Below are positions 28,616 to 37,695 of a DNA stretch of 64,000 nt, one piece after another. The first letter of the stretch is position 1. Every line of letters starts with the position of its first letter. This DNA comes from Burkholderia aenigmatica (GTDB taxonomy: Bacteria; Pseudomonadota; Gammaproteobacteria; Burkholderiales; Burkholderiaceae). Under the pieces are notes generated by a model. It was given only the letters and a program-made list of their open reading frames with translations, was not told the origin of the DNA and ran no database searches. The DNA lies in NCBI RefSeq assembly GCF_902499175.1, contig NZ_CABVQC010000009.1:1-64000 (forward strand), in the 5' to 3' direction. Made by a program: the position numbers and the translations under genes.

Positions 28616-30022
28616 ATGAGCATGCGGCCTGACCCGACGTTTCACGCTTCGCCCGAGCTTGCGATGCAGGCGCCGGCGGAAGAGTTTGCCTATACGTTGT
28701 TGCTGAGCCCCGATTTTTCCAGACCCGACGCGCTCGCCGTGATCGACGTGAAGCCCGGCTCGTCGACCTACGGAAAAATCGTGCACACGGTCACGATGCC
28801 GAACACCGGCGACGAGTTTCACCACTTCGGCTGGAATGCCTGTTCGTCGTCCCTGTCGCCGCTCACGGGCCACGCGTTTCTCGAGCGCCGCTTCCTGATC
28901 ATCCCGGGCCTGCGCTCGTCGCGCATCTACGTGATCGACACGAAGCCGCACCCGACTCAGGCGCGCATCCACAAGATCGTCGAACCCGGCGAGATCTTCG
29001 CAAAGACCGGCTACTCGCGCCCGCACACAGTGCACTGCGGCCCAGAGGGCATCTACGTGAGCACGCTTGGCGGCGCGGGCAAGGACGGCACCGACGGCGC
29101 GCCCGGCATCTTCATCATGGATTGCGAAACCTTCGACGTGCTCGGCCGCTGGGAGATCGACCGCGGCCCGCAGGACAAGCATTACGACTTCTGGTGGAAC
29201 CTGCCGCGCGACTACATGGTGTCGAGCGAATGGGCGCTGCCGCCGCAGTTCGAAAACGGCATCGTCCCCGAGGACCTGCTCGCGAACAAGTACGGGCACC
29301 GGCTGCATTTCTGGGACCTGCGCGCGCGGCGCAACGTGCAGACGATCGATCTCGGCGCGAATCACCAGATGGCGCTCGAGGTGCGGCCCGCGCACGACCC
29401 GGTGCGCGAATACGGGTTCGTCGGCGTGGTGGTCGACACGACGAATCTCGAAGGCTCGATCTGGACCTGGTGGCGCGAAGGCGGCCAGTTCCATGTGAAG
29501 AAGACCGCGACGATCCCGGCCGAGCCGGCCGCGGCCGACGAACTGCCGCCGCTGCTCAAGGGATTCGGCGCCGTGCCGCCGCTCGTGACCGACATCGACC
29601 TGTCGCTCGACGACCGCTTCCTTTACGTGTCGTGCTGGGGCACCGGCGAGATGCGCCAGTACGACGTGTCGGATCCGCACCACCCGGTGCTCGCGGGGTC
29701 GGTGCGCATCGGCGGCATCGTGCGCCGCGCGCCGCACGCGAACGGCCGCGCGTTCGCCGGCGGCCCGCAGATGGTCGAGATCAGCCGCGACGGGAAGCGC
29801 GTGTACTGGACCAACTCGCTCTATTCGACGTGGGACGACCAGTTCTACCCCGACGGCGTGCCAGCCGCGCAGGTGCTCGCGCATGTGGGGCCGGAAGGCG
29901 GGCTGACGCTCGCCGACGACTACTGGGTCGAGTTCCCCGACGGCTATCGCGCGCACCAGATCCGGCTCGAAGGCGGCGACTGCTCGACCGACTCGTTCTG
30001 CTATCCGTCGGTCAAGCGTTGA
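28616..30022 (+). CDS. Selenium-binding protein SBP56 family / methanethiol oxidase homologue
   Basis: The 468-residue protein belongs to the SBP56 family. In Hyphomicrobium and in humans (SELENBP1) members oxidise methanethiol to H2S, formaldehyde and H2O2; the bacterial enzyme (MtoX) is copper-dependent. Seen here: DEFHHFGWNACSSSLSP, LIIPGLRSSRIYVIDT, YSRPHTVHCGPEGIYVSTLG, HYDFWWNLPRDYMVSSEW, YGHRLHFWDL, TDIDLSLDDRFLYVSCWG and CYPS at the end. No signal peptide is visible, unlike the periplasmic Hyphomicrobium enzyme. The ATG at 28616 has GAGAGGG upstream. The stop overlaps the next gene's start in TTGA. Confidence 0.9.
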   Translation: MSMRPDPTFHASPELAMQAPAEEFAYTLLLSPDFSRPDALAVIDVKPGSSTYGKIVHTVTMPNTGDEFHHFGWNACSSSLSPLTGHAFLERRFLIIPGLRSSRIYVIDTKPHPTQARIHKIVEPGEIFAKTGYSRPHTVHCGPEGIYVSTLGGAGKDGTDGAPGIFIMDCETFDVLGRWEIDRGPQDKHYDFWWNLPRDYMVSSEWALPPQFENGIVPEDLLANKYGHRLHFWDLRARRNVQTIDLGANHQMALEVRPAHDPVREYGFVGVVVDTTNLEGSIWTWWREGGQFHVKKTATIPAEPAAADELPPLLKGFGAVPPLVTDIDLSLDDRFLYVSCWGTGEMRQYDVSDPHHPVLAGSVRIGGIVRRAPHANGRAFAGGPQMVEISRDGKRVYWTNSLYSTWDDQFYPDGVPAAQVLAHVGPEGGLTLADDYWVEFPDGYRAHQIRLEGGDCSTDSFCYPSVKR

Positions 30023-30684
30023 ACGCCAGCCTTCACGCCCCGCTCGCGCTGTGGGCGGCCGTGCTCGCGAGCGGGGTGTATCACGGGCTCAACCCCGCGA
30101 TGGGCTGGCCGCTCGCGGTATCGAACGCGCTGATGACGCGCCGCGGCAGCGCGCTCGTCGCGGCGCTCGGCTATCTCGCGCTCGGCCATGCGCTCGCGGT
30201 CTTCACGGTGATGCTGCCGTTCGGGCTGCTCGCCGCGCTGCTCGCGTGGCAAACGGCGATCCGGATCGGCGCGAGCGCGCTCGTGATCGGCTTCGGCGCC
30301 GTGCTGCTGATCCGGCGCCGGCATCCGCGCGCGCTCGCGCGGATTCCGCCCGCCCGGCTCGGCCTGTGGTCGTTCGCGGTCGCGATCGCGCATGGCGCGG
30401 GGCTGATGCTGGTGCCGATCTACCTCGGGTTGTGCGGGCTCGACCGGGACGCCGGCCACCGCGCGGCGGCCACGCTCGTCGATGCGCATCTCGGGATGGC
30501 GCTGGTCGTCGCGGCCGTGCATGCGATCGCGATGATCAGCGCCGGCGGCGGGCTCGCATGGCTCGTGTACCGCTATCTCGGGCTGAAATTCGTGTCGCGG
30601 AGCTGGTTCAATCTCGATGCCGTGTGGGCGTCGAGCCTGATCGTGACGGGCGCGCTGTCGCTCGGACTGGCGGCGGCGCGATAG
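30019..30684 (+). CDS. Small polytopic membrane protein coupled to the SBP56 gene, function unknown
   Basis: I cannot assign this gene. If it starts at the TTG at 30019, inside a TTGA overlap with the preceding stop, it encodes 221 residues with about six hydrophobic segments. Histidines recur in or near membrane segments: VYHGLNPAMGWPLAV, LGHALAVF, AHGAGLMLVP, DAHLGMALVVAAVHAI. This HG-containing pattern recalls UreH/NicO/DsbD-like metal or redox transporters, though I do not claim homology. No other start fits better. The tight coupling suggests it serves the SBP56 protein, for example by supplying a metal (perhaps copper). That is inference. Confidence 0.75.
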   Translation: MNASLHAPLALWAAVLASGVYHGLNPAMGWPLAVSNALMTRRGSALVAALGYLALGHALAVFTVMLPFGLLAALLAWQTAIRIGASALVIGFGAVLLIRRRHPRALARIPPARLGLWSFAVAIAHGAGLMLVPIYLGLCGLDRDAGHRAAATLVDAHLGMALVVAAVHAIAMISAGGGLAWLVYRYLGLKFVSRSWFNLDAVWASSLIVTGALSLGLAAAR

Positions 30685-30986
30685 CGCGGGTATCGATGCC
30701 AGGGGTGACGCCGCCGTACCGGCCAGCGCAGCGACACCGCACAAAAAACGCGACAGAACGGCCGGGGCGGACGCACCCAATCGCGCATCCGGCAGCGCGC
30801 CGCAGTGTTCGCTACGTCACCCTATCCCCGCATTGCGCCGCCTGGCCGGGCCCGGCGGCCCCGATTCCGCTAAAATCGGGCCATGCGCACCACTTCCGCT
30901 CCGACCGCCTTGTCGCCTTTCGTCCACCCCGCCCGTTGCACCCGCCGCGCGCCGTGCCCGCCCGTTTCGTTCCGGATGGCCGCCCG
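30685..30986. other. 302-bp region before the flavin reductase gene; no gene supported
   Basis: No conserved coding content is visible. An inverted repeat CCCGAT...ATCGGG (30860-30880) overlaps a TAAAAT (30871-30876) that could be a -10 for the next gene, but there is no matching -35. Confidence 0.35.
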
Positions 30987-31493
30987 ATGAGCCGCGCCAC
31001 TCCGCCGGATTTCGACGTGACCGCGTTCCGCCAGGCACTCGGCCAGTTCGCGACGGGCGTAACCGTCATCACGACACAGGCGCCGTCCGGGCAACTGATC
31101 GGCATCACCGCGAGTTCGTTCAACTCGGTGTCGCTCGATCCGCCGCTCGTGCTATGGAGCCTCGCGCACAAATCGGCATCGACACCGGTGTTCCGCGGCA
31201 ACAGCCATTACGTGGTGAACGTGCTCGCCGCGTCGCAGCTCGACCTGTGCAAGCGCTTCTCAAGCTACAAGGGCGACCGCTTCGAAGGGATCGCGCATGC
31301 GGCCGGTAACTCCGGGATGCCGGTGCTCGACGGCGCGCTCGCGTGGTTCGAGTGCCACAACCGCAGCCGCTACGACGAAGGCGATCACGTGATCTTCGTC
31401 GGCGAAGTGGAGCGCTGCGGCGTCCGCGTGCCGAACGCCGAAGCGCCGCTCGTGTTCCACGGCGGCGGCTTCCACGGCCTTACACCGCTTTGA
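30987..31493 (+). CDS. Flavin reductase-like domain protein
   Basis: This 168-residue FMN-binding protein is of the flavin reductase family (HpaC/ActVB-like), which supplies reduced flavin to two-component monooxygenases. Visible are FRQALGQFATGVTVITTQ, GITASSFNSVSLDPPLVLWSL, YVVNVLAASQLDLCKRFSS and the C-terminal [10 protein letters not shown]. No monooxygenase partner is adjacent, so its physiological partner is unknown. The start at 30987 gives MSRATPPDFDVTAFRQAL. Its 3' end overlaps the 3' end of kynR by 14 bp on the opposite strand. Confidence 0.87.
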   Translation: MSRATPPDFDVTAFRQALGQFATGVTVITTQAPSGQLIGITASSFNSVSLDPPLVLWSLAHKSASTPVFRGNSHYVVNVLAASQLDLCKRFSSYKGDRFEGIAHAAGNSGMPVLDGALAWFECHNRSRYDEGDHVIFVGEVERCGVRVPNAEAPLVFHGGGFHGLTPL

Positions 31494-31980
31494 TCGCCCC
31501 CGTGCGCGCCAGCCCGACCGGCGCGCCGGCTTCATCCTTCAGCGTCTGCAGCACGATGTTCGAACGGATGTCCATCACGCCCGGCGCCTTGTAGAGCCGG
31601 TTCAGCACGAAATCCGAATAGTGCTTGAGGTTGTGCGCGAGCACGCGCAGCAGATAGTGGCTTTCGCCGGTCACGACGAACGCGCCGACGACCTCCGGCC
31701 ATTCGCGCAGCGCTTCCGCGAAGCGCTCGTGCCATTGATTTTCTTCGTTGCGCATCGACACCTGAACGAACGCCTCGAGTTCGAAGCCGAGCTTCTCGCG
31801 GCTCAGGCACGCACGATAGTGCTCGATCACGCCCTGCTCCTCGAGCAGGCGCATGCGGCGCAGACAGGCGGATGGCGAAAGCGAAATCCGTTCCGCCAGA
31901 TCGAGATTGCTGATTCTGCCCTCTTCCTGCAGCACCGCCAGAATCCGGCAGTCGGTGGCATCGAGCGTGATCGCGTGCAT
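31480..31980 (-). CDS. kynR: Lrp/AsnC-family regulator, probable KynR
   Basis: The 166-residue protein has an N-terminal helix-turn-helix ([34 protein letters not shown] in sections about 6-40) and a C-terminal RAM/Lrp ligand domain ([31 protein letters not shown]). It is divergent from kynBUA, the position of the kynurenine-responsive activator KynR described in Pseudomonas. By analogy it would sense L-kynurenine and activate the operon. The stop lies inside the end of the convergent flavin reductase gene. Confidence 0.88.
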   Translation of the reverse strand: MHAITLDATDCRILAVLQEEGRISNLDLAERISLSPSACLRRMRLLEEQGVIEHYRACLSREKLGFELEAFVQVSMRNEENQWHERFAEALREWPEVVGAFVVTGESHYLLRVLAHNLKHYSDFVLNRLYKAPGVMDIRSNIVLQTLKDEAGAPVGLARTGAIKAV

Positions 31981-32018
31981 TTTTGGTCCCCGTTTTCCCT
32001 CTGAGTCGAATTATCTGC

Positions 32019-32033
32019 CAATCCGGCGGATTG
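32019..32033. promoter_or_regulatory. Inverted repeat in the kynR-kynB intergenic region, possible KynR site
   Basis: CAATCC-GGC-GGATTG is a perfect inverted repeat 38 bp from the kynR start and 77 bp from the kynB start, in the only space where the two divergent promoters can lie. Lrp-type proteins bind such imperfect dyads. Assignment to KynR is by location only. Confidence 0.4.
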
Positions 32034-32110
32034 TCCATGTTTATTTCGCAAGCACTTTCGACGAGCGTCCACCTATCATTCGAAGGATCGACTCACCGAA
32101 TCGTCATGCC

Positions 32111-32752
32111 ATGGACACCCTCTGGGACATCTCGCCGCCTGTCAGCCCCGCCACCCCCGTGTGGCCGGGCGATACGCCGGTTTCCGTCGAACGCGTGTGG
32201 CGGATGGAGGCCGGCTCGCCGGTCAACGTCGCGCGCCTGACACTGTCGCCGCACACGGGCGCGCACTGCGACGCGCCGCTGCACTACGACGCCGACGGCG
32301 CGCCGATCGGCGCCGTGCCGCTCGACACCTACCTCGGCCCGTGCCGCGTGATCCATTGCATCGGCGCATCGCCGGTCGTGCAGCCGGCCGATGTCGCGGC
32401 CGCGCTCGATGGCGTACCGCCGCGCGTGTTGCTGCGCACCTATGCGCAGGCGCCGCTCGCGCAATGGGACACCGGCTTCTGCGCGGTCGCGCCGGACACC
32501 ATCGACCTGCTGGCCGCGCACGGCGTAAAGCTGATCGGCATCGATACGCCGTCGCTCGACCCGCAGGAATCGAAGACGATGGATGCGCATCACCGCGTGC
32601 GCGCGCACCGGATGGCGATTCTCGAAGGCATCGTGCTCGACGACGTGCCGCCCGGCGACTACGAACTGATCGCACTGCCGCTGAAATTCGCGACGCTCGA
32701 CGCGAGCCCCGTGCGCGCGGTGCTGCGCGCGCTGCCCGCGCGTGCCTCCTGA
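32111..32752 (+). CDS. kynB: Kynurenine formamidase
   Basis: KynB hydrolyses N-formyl-kynurenine to kynurenine, the second step of tryptophan breakdown. The 213-residue, zinc-dependent protein shows [16 protein letters not shown] (the metal-binding HxGxHxDxPxH motif), [14 protein letters not shown] and [25 protein letters not shown]. Length and start ([23 protein letters not shown]) are canonical. It is the first gene of kynBUA. Confidence 0.96.
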   Translation: MDTLWDISPPVSPATPVWPGDTPVSVERVWRMEAGSPVNVARLTLSPHTGAHCDAPLHYDADGAPIGAVPLDTYLGPCRVIHCIGASPVVQPADVAAALDGVPPRVLLRTYAQAPLAQWDTGFCAVAPDTIDLLAAHGVKLIGIDTPSLDPQESKTMDAHHRVRAHRMAILEGIVLDDVPPGDYELIALPLKFATLDASPVRAVLRALPARAS

Positions 32753-32776
32753 TTACCCCGACTGACGACCCACATC

Positions 32777-34030
32777 ATGATCAAGACCCGTGAAGACGCA
32801 CTCGCGCTCGACCGCGACGATCCGCTCGCCCCGCTGCGCGACCAGTTCTCCCTGCCCGACGGCGTGATCTACCTCGACGGCAACTCGCTCGGCGCGCAGC
32901 CGAGCGCGTCGGCCGCCCGCGCACAGCAGGTAATCGGCGCCGAATGGGGCGAAGGCCTGATCCGCAGCTGGAACACGGCTGGCTGGTTCGCGCTGCCGCG
33001 CCGTCTCGGCGACAAGCTCGCGACGCTGATCGGCGGCGCCCCCGGCGAGACGGTCGTGACCGACACGATCTCGATCAACCTGTTCAAGCTGCTGTCGGCG
33101 ATGGTGCGCCATCAGGCCGAGCGCGCGCCCGAGCGCCGCGTGATCGTGTCGGAACGCTCGAACTTCCCGACCGACCTGTATATCGCGCAGGGGCTGATCG
33201 AACAGCTCGGCGGCGACTACGAACTGCGCCTGATCGACGACCCGGCCGACCTGCCCGACGCACTCGGCGCGGACACGGCCGTCGCGATGATCACGCACGT
33301 GAACTACCGCACCGGCTACATGCACGACATGCCGGCCGTCACGCAGCTCGTGCACGACGCGGGTGGGCTGATGCTGTGGGATCTCGCGCACTCGGCCGGC
33401 GCGGTGCCGGTCGACCTGAACGGCGCGCGCGCGGACGGCGCGGTCGGCTGCACGTACAAGTACCTGAACGGCGGCCCCGGCTCTCCCGCCTTCGTGTGGG
33501 TGCCGCAGCGCCATCACGCGCATTTCTCGCAGCCGCTGTCCGGCTGGTGGGGCCACCGCGCACCGTTCGCGATGCAGCCGGGCTTCGCGCCCGATCCGGG
33601 CATCGCGCGCTTCCTGTGCGGCACGCAGCCGATCGTGTCGATGTCGATGGTCGAATGTGGGCTCGACGTGTTCCTGCAGACCGACATGCACGCGATCCGC
33701 CGCAAGTCGCTCGCGCTGACCGACGCATTCATCGCGCTCGTCGAAGCGCGCTGCGCGGGCCTGTCGCTGAAGCTCGTCACGCCGCGCGCGCATCACCAGC
33801 GCGGCTCGCAGGCGAGCTTCGAACATCCGCACGGCTACGAAGTGATGCAGGCGCTGATCGCGCGCGGCGTGATCGGCGACTACCGCGAGCCGTACGTGCT
33901 GCGCTTCGGCTTCACGCCGCTCTATACGCGCTTCGCCGACGTGTGGGATGCCGTCGAGACGCTGCGCGACATCCTCGCCACCGACGCGTGGAAGGCGCCC
34001 GAGTTCGCCGAACGCGGCGCGGTGACCTGA
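32777..34030 (+). CDS. kynU: Kynureninase
   Basis: KynU is the pyridoxal-phosphate enzyme that cleaves kynurenine to anthranilate and alanine. The 417-residue protein carries the PLP lysine K228 in [15 protein letters not shown], with [11 protein letters not shown] near the N-terminus, [10 protein letters not shown], and [10 protein letters not shown]. It lies 24 bp after kynB and 63 bp before kynA in the same direction, giving the order kynB-kynU-kynA (formamidase first, dioxygenase last). Confidence 0.97.
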   Translation: MIKTREDALALDRDDPLAPLRDQFSLPDGVIYLDGNSLGAQPSASAARAQQVIGAEWGEGLIRSWNTAGWFALPRRLGDKLATLIGGAPGETVVTDTISINLFKLLSAMVRHQAERAPERRVIVSERSNFPTDLYIAQGLIEQLGGDYELRLIDDPADLPDALGADTAVAMITHVNYRTGYMHDMPAVTQLVHDAGGLMLWDLAHSAGAVPVDLNGARADGAVGCTYKYLNGGPGSPAFVWVPQRHHAHFSQPLSGWWGHRAPFAMQPGFAPDPGIARFLCGTQPIVSMSMVECGLDVFLQTDMHAIRRKSLALTDAFIALVEARCAGLSLKLVTPRAHHQRGSQASFEHPHGYEVMQALIARGVIGDYREPYVLRFGFTPLYTRFADVWDAVETLRDILATDAWKAPEFAERGAVT

Positions 34031-34093
34031 TCGGCCTCGCCCGGCGTGCGCAAGCCGCGCGCCGCGCCCCGTCATTCAAATCTGGAGATAGTC

Positions 34094-35041
34094 GTGAATT
34101 CTGGTCATATGCAGCCACCCGGCAACGACGCGCCGGCGGGCTGCCCGTTCTCGGGCGCACGCGCCGCGCATACGGCGCAACCGGCCCAGGCCGCGCACGA
34201 AGCGTCGCACGTGCCCGGCGATGCCGGCTGGCACAACGCGCAGCTCGATTTCTCGAAGTCGATGAGCTATGGCGACTACCTGTCGCTGAATTCGATCCTC
34301 GACGCGCAGCATCCGCTGTCGCCCGATCACAACGAGATGCTGTTCATCATCCAGCATCAGACGAGCGAGCTGTGGATGAAGCTCGCGCTGTTCGAGTTGC
34401 GCGGCGCACTCGATGCGGTGCGCACCGACGCGCTGCCGCCCGCGTTCAAGATGCTCGCGCGCGTGTCGCGCATCCTCGAACAGCTCGTGCAGGCGTGGAA
34501 CGTGCTGTCGACGATGACGCCGTCCGAATATTCGGCGATGCGGCCGTATCTCGGGCAGTCGTCGGGCTTCCAGTCGTACCAGTATCGGCAGCTCGAATTC
34601 CTGCTCGGCAACAAGAACGTGCAGATGCTGCAGCCGCATGCGCACCGGCCCGACATCCTCGAGCAAGTGCGTGCGACGCTCGAAGCGCCGTCGTTCTACG
34701 ATGAAGTCGTGCGCCTGCTCGCGCGGCGCGGCTTCCCGATCGCGGCGGAGCGGCTCGAACGCGACTGGACGCAGCCGACCCGACATGACGAAACCGTCGA
34801 AGCCGCGTGGCTCGAGGTGTACCGTCATCCGCAGCAGCACTGGGAGCTCTACGAGATGGCCGAGGAGCTCGTCGATCTCGAGGATGCGTTCCGCCAGTGG
34901 CGCTTCCGTCACGTGACGACCGTCGAGCGCATCATCGGCTTCAAGCAAGGCACGGGCGGCACCAGCGGTGCGCCGTACCTGCGCAAGATGCTCGACGTCG
35001 TCCTGTTCCCCGAGCTCTGGCACGTGCGCACCACGCTGTAA
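34094..35041 (+). CDS. kynA: Tryptophan 2,3-dioxygenase
   Basis: KynA is the heme dioxygenase that opens the indole ring of tryptophan to N-formylkynurenine. Family landmarks: [51 protein letters not shown], the heme-ligand region [22 protein letters not shown], and the end [11 protein letters not shown] propose the GTG at 34094 because a GGAG ribosome-binding site lies 7 bases upstream; the ATG at 34109 (310 residues) is the commonly annotated start and lacks one. The N-terminal 35 residues are Ala/His/Pro-rich and variable. Confidence 0.95.
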   Translation: MNSGHMQPPGNDAPAGCPFSGARAAHTAQPAQAAHEASHVPGDAGWHNAQLDFSKSMSYGDYLSLNSILDAQHPLSPDHNEMLFIIQHQTSELWMKLALFELRGALDAVRTDALPPAFKMLARVSRILEQLVQAWNVLSTMTPSEYSAMRPYLGQSSGFQSYQYRQLEFLLGNKNVQMLQPHAHRPDILEQVRATLEAPSFYDEVVRLLARRGFPIAAERLERDWTQPTRHDETVEAAWLEVYRHPQQHWELYEMAEELVDLEDAFRQWRFRHVTTVERIIGFKQGTGGTSGAPYLRKMLDVVLFPELWHVRTTL

Positions 35042-35071
35042 CGCACGACTCGCCCCTGGGCCCGCGCGCCG

Positions 35072-36469
35072 TCACGACGACGTGCGGGCCAGTTCCTCCC
35101 CTTCGCGCGGCTGCACCGCCGCGCGCGACAGTCGCGGAATATGCCGTCGCACGACGAGCAGCGCGACGCAGACCACCCCCATCGCGATCGCCAGCATCGT
35201 CAGATAGGCCGTGGCGCCGCCCGTGGTGATCACGACCGCGCCCGCGAACGCGCTGAGGATCGCGCCGAGCCGGCCGAACGCGAGCGCGCTCGCGGTGCCC
35301 GTCGCGCGCACCGCTGTCGGGTAGATGTACGCGCAGAGCGCATACATCGTCGACTGCACCGCGTTGACGAACAATCCGTGCAGACCGAGCCCGACGATCA
35401 GCCAGCCCGTGTGGCGGCCGGCATCGACGCCCATCAGCCACACCGCGCTCGCCGCGCCGCCGATGCTGCACAGCACGAGCGGCCAGCGCGACCCGGCGTG
35501 CGCGATCGTCCATGCGCACAGCAGCGCGCCGATCACGCCGCCGAGGTTGTACGCGGTGAGCCCGGTACCCGCGACCGACACGCTCAGCCCGCTCGCCGCC
35601 AGCATCGTCGGCAGCCAGCTGAACGCCGCATAGACGGCGAGCAGACACATGAAGAACGCGCCCCACAGGGCGATCGTGTCGCGCGCCTGACCGCTCGCGA
35701 ACAGCGCGCCGAAGCCGCCGCGGCCGCCTGCCGCGCGTGCATCTTTCAGATCGGTGAACACTGTGCCCGCCGCGACCGGCCGCTGCATCCTGGCAAGCAG
35801 CGCGCCGAGTTCCGGCCAGCGCGCAGGGCGCCGCGCGAGATAGCGCGGCGATTCGGGCAGCGCGCGCACGAGCACGAAGCCGAGCACGAGCGGCAACGCA
35901 CCGCCCGCGAAGAACAGCCCGCGCCAGCCGTAGCGCGGCAGCACCTCGTGCGCGAACAGGCCGGCCAGCATTCCGCCGAGCGGCACGCAGACGATCGTCG
36001 CGGTCACCATCATCGTGCGGCGCCGCGCGGGCGTGTATTCGGCCGTCATCGTCGTGGCCGTCGGCAATGCACCGCCGATGCCGAGCCCCGCGACGAAGCG
36101 CAGCATCGCGATCGCCGTGACGTCCGGTGCGAAGCCGATCGCGCAGGTCGCGATGCCGAACAGGAACACGCTGCCGATCACGGCCTGGCGACGGCCGAAG
36201 CGATCCGCGACGATCCCCGCGCACGCGCTGCCGATCCCCATCCCGATCAGCCCGGCCGCCACCGCCGGCGCGAACGCGCCACGCGTGATGCCCCATTCGC
36301 GGATCAGCACCGGAATCGCGAAGCCGATCAGCTGGCCGTCGAAGCCGTCGAGCACGATCGCGAGCGCGGCGAGCAGCACCACGCAGCGCTGCATCGTCGT
36401 GAACGGCCCGTCGTCGAGCGTCGCGCCGATGTCGACGGACGGCGACTGCAATCCGTCGCGCGTGCTCAT
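35072..36469 (-). CDS. MFS transporter, aromatic acid:H+ symporter type
   Basis: This inner membrane transporter of the major facilitator superfamily has 465 residues and twelve hydrophobic segments. The signature DGFDGQLIGFAIPVL in the first helix, DRFGRRQAVIGS and LPESPRYLARRP match the AAHS (PcaK/BenK) subfamily for aromatic acids. The start at 36469 has GGGAGG upstream. It converges on kynA and points the same way as the mdlC-type operon 267 bp upstream, so it may import mandelate, benzoylformate or benzoate. Substrate is inferred from context. Confidence 0.85.
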   Translation of the reverse strand: MSTRDGLQSPSVDIGATLDDGPFTTMQRCVVLLAALAIVLDGFDGQLIGFAIPVLIREWGITRGAFAPAVAAGLIGMGIGSACAGIVADRFGRRQAVIGSVFLFGIATCAIGFAPDVTAIAMLRFVAGLGIGGALPTATTMTAEYTPARRRTMMVTATIVCVPLGGMLAGLFAHEVLPRYGWRGLFFAGGALPLVLGFVLVRALPESPRYLARRPARWPELGALLARMQRPVAAGTVFTDLKDARAAGGRGGFGALFASGQARDTIALWGAFFMCLLAVYAAFSWLPTMLAASGLSVSVAGTGLTAYNLGGVIGALLCAWTIAHAGSRWPLVLCSIGGAASAVWLMGVDAGRHTGWLIVGLGLHGLFVNAVQSTMYALCAYIYPTAVRATGTASALAFGRLGAILSAFAGAVVITTGGATAYLTMLAIAMGVVCVALLVVRRHIPRLSRAAVQPREGEELARTSS

Positions 36470-36736
36470 GCGGCCTCCCGTGCGCCGCGCTGACGCGGCA
36501 ACATGCGCGCACGGCGCGCGACAAGACAACGGCGTTCGATGGCTTTCATGGCGTCTCCGGTTGTCCGGGCTGCCGCGCTGTGGCGCGTGCCGGATCTCGT
36601 GCTGCGCAGTCGGCCGGTGTCGACGCATCGGCGGCGGCCCCGGTGTCTCGTCCAACCTGTCCCGATCCGGTGCCGTCGTCTGCGCGCGACGCGCCCGTAT
36701 CGTCGTGCGGCGCAGGCAGCGCCGCCAGCCTGATGC

Positions 36737-37681
36737 TCAGTTCATCCGCGCGTCGATCAGCCTGACCAGTGCGAGCAGCGTTTCCGCATGCGGCACCGCG
36801 ACGCCCGCTTCGCGCGCGGCCGCGACGACCTTGCCGCTGATCGCGTCGATTTCCGTGCGACGGCCCGCGAGCACGTCCTGCAGCATCGACGGGCGATGGC
36901 CGCGATGCTCGCGGATCGCATGCTCGACGTTGCGCGCGATGCGCTCGCCGTCGACCGCGATGCCCTTCGCGCGCGCGACCGCCGCCGTCTCGGCGGCGAT
37001 CGTCTGCGCGAGCCGCAGCCCGTCGTGGTGTTCGCCGAGCTGGTCGACCGTGCAACGTGTCACCGCGCACAGCGTGTTGAGCGCCGCATTGAACGCGACC
37101 TTCTCCCAGATCGCAGCCCACACGTCGTCATCGAGCGAGCACGCGAGCCCCGCGCGCGACAGTGCATCGGCGACGGCGGCCGCGAACGTGCGCTCCGCGC
37201 CGTCGGCCGTCATCATCTTGATGATGCCGGCACCGTGCGAATGCACGTGGCCTGGCCCGGCAAGATCGGCGGGCCAGGTCGTGACACCGACGAGAATGCG
37301 CTCGATCGGCACGAACGCATTCAACGTCTCGACGTTGCCAAGCCCGTTCTGCAGCGTCAGCACGTACGTGTAGGGGCTCAGCAGCGCGCGCACGCCGTCC
37401 AGCGCGTGGCGCGTGTGCAGCGACTTCGTGAAAACGATCAGCAGGTCGAACGGTGTGTCGGGCGACGCGGCTGCGTCCGCATTCGCGGCTTCCGGCCGCA
37501 CGGCCTGCAACGTACGGATGGTGCGTTCACCACGATCGTCATCGATGCGCAGCCCGTCACGGCGGATCGCATCGAGATGCGCGTCGTTCACGTCGATCAG
37601 CGTGACGGCCTCGCCGCTTTCGGCCAGCAGCCCGCCGAACAGCGAGCCCATCGCGCCGGCGCCCAGAATCGCAATCTTCAT
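36737..37681 (-). CDS. Ketopantoate reductase (PanE) family protein, possible D-mandelate dehydrogenase
   Basis: The 314-residue protein is of the PanE/ApbA family, with NADP(H) motif GAGAMGSLFG at 7-16, the central NGLGN motif at 112-116, and the conserved active-site Lys194 and Asn198 in WEKVAFNAALNTL. Classical PanE reduces ketopantoate, but enterococcal D-mandelate dehydrogenase belongs to the same fold family. Here it follows a benzoylformate decarboxylase and an aldehyde dehydrogenase by only 14 bp, so D-mandelate/benzoylformate is a credible substrate. Alternative: a paralogous ketopantoate reductase. Confidence 0.8.
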   Translation of the reverse strand: MKIAILGAGAMGSLFGGLLAESGEAVTLIDVNDAHLDAIRRDGLRIDDDRGERTIRTLQAVRPEAANADAAASPDTPFDLLIVFTKSLHTRHALDGVRALLSPYTYVLTLQNGLGNVETLNAFVPIERILVGVTTWPADLAGPGHVHSHGAGIIKMMTADGAERTFAAAVADALSRAGLACSLDDDVWAAIWEKVAFNAALNTLCAVTRCTVDQLGEHHDGLRLAQTIAAETAAVARAKGIAVDGERIARNVEHAIREHRGHRPSMLQDVLAGRRTEIDAISGKVVAAAREAGVAVPHAETLLALVRLIDARMN

Positions 37682-37695
37682 CGTCGGCGGCCTCG

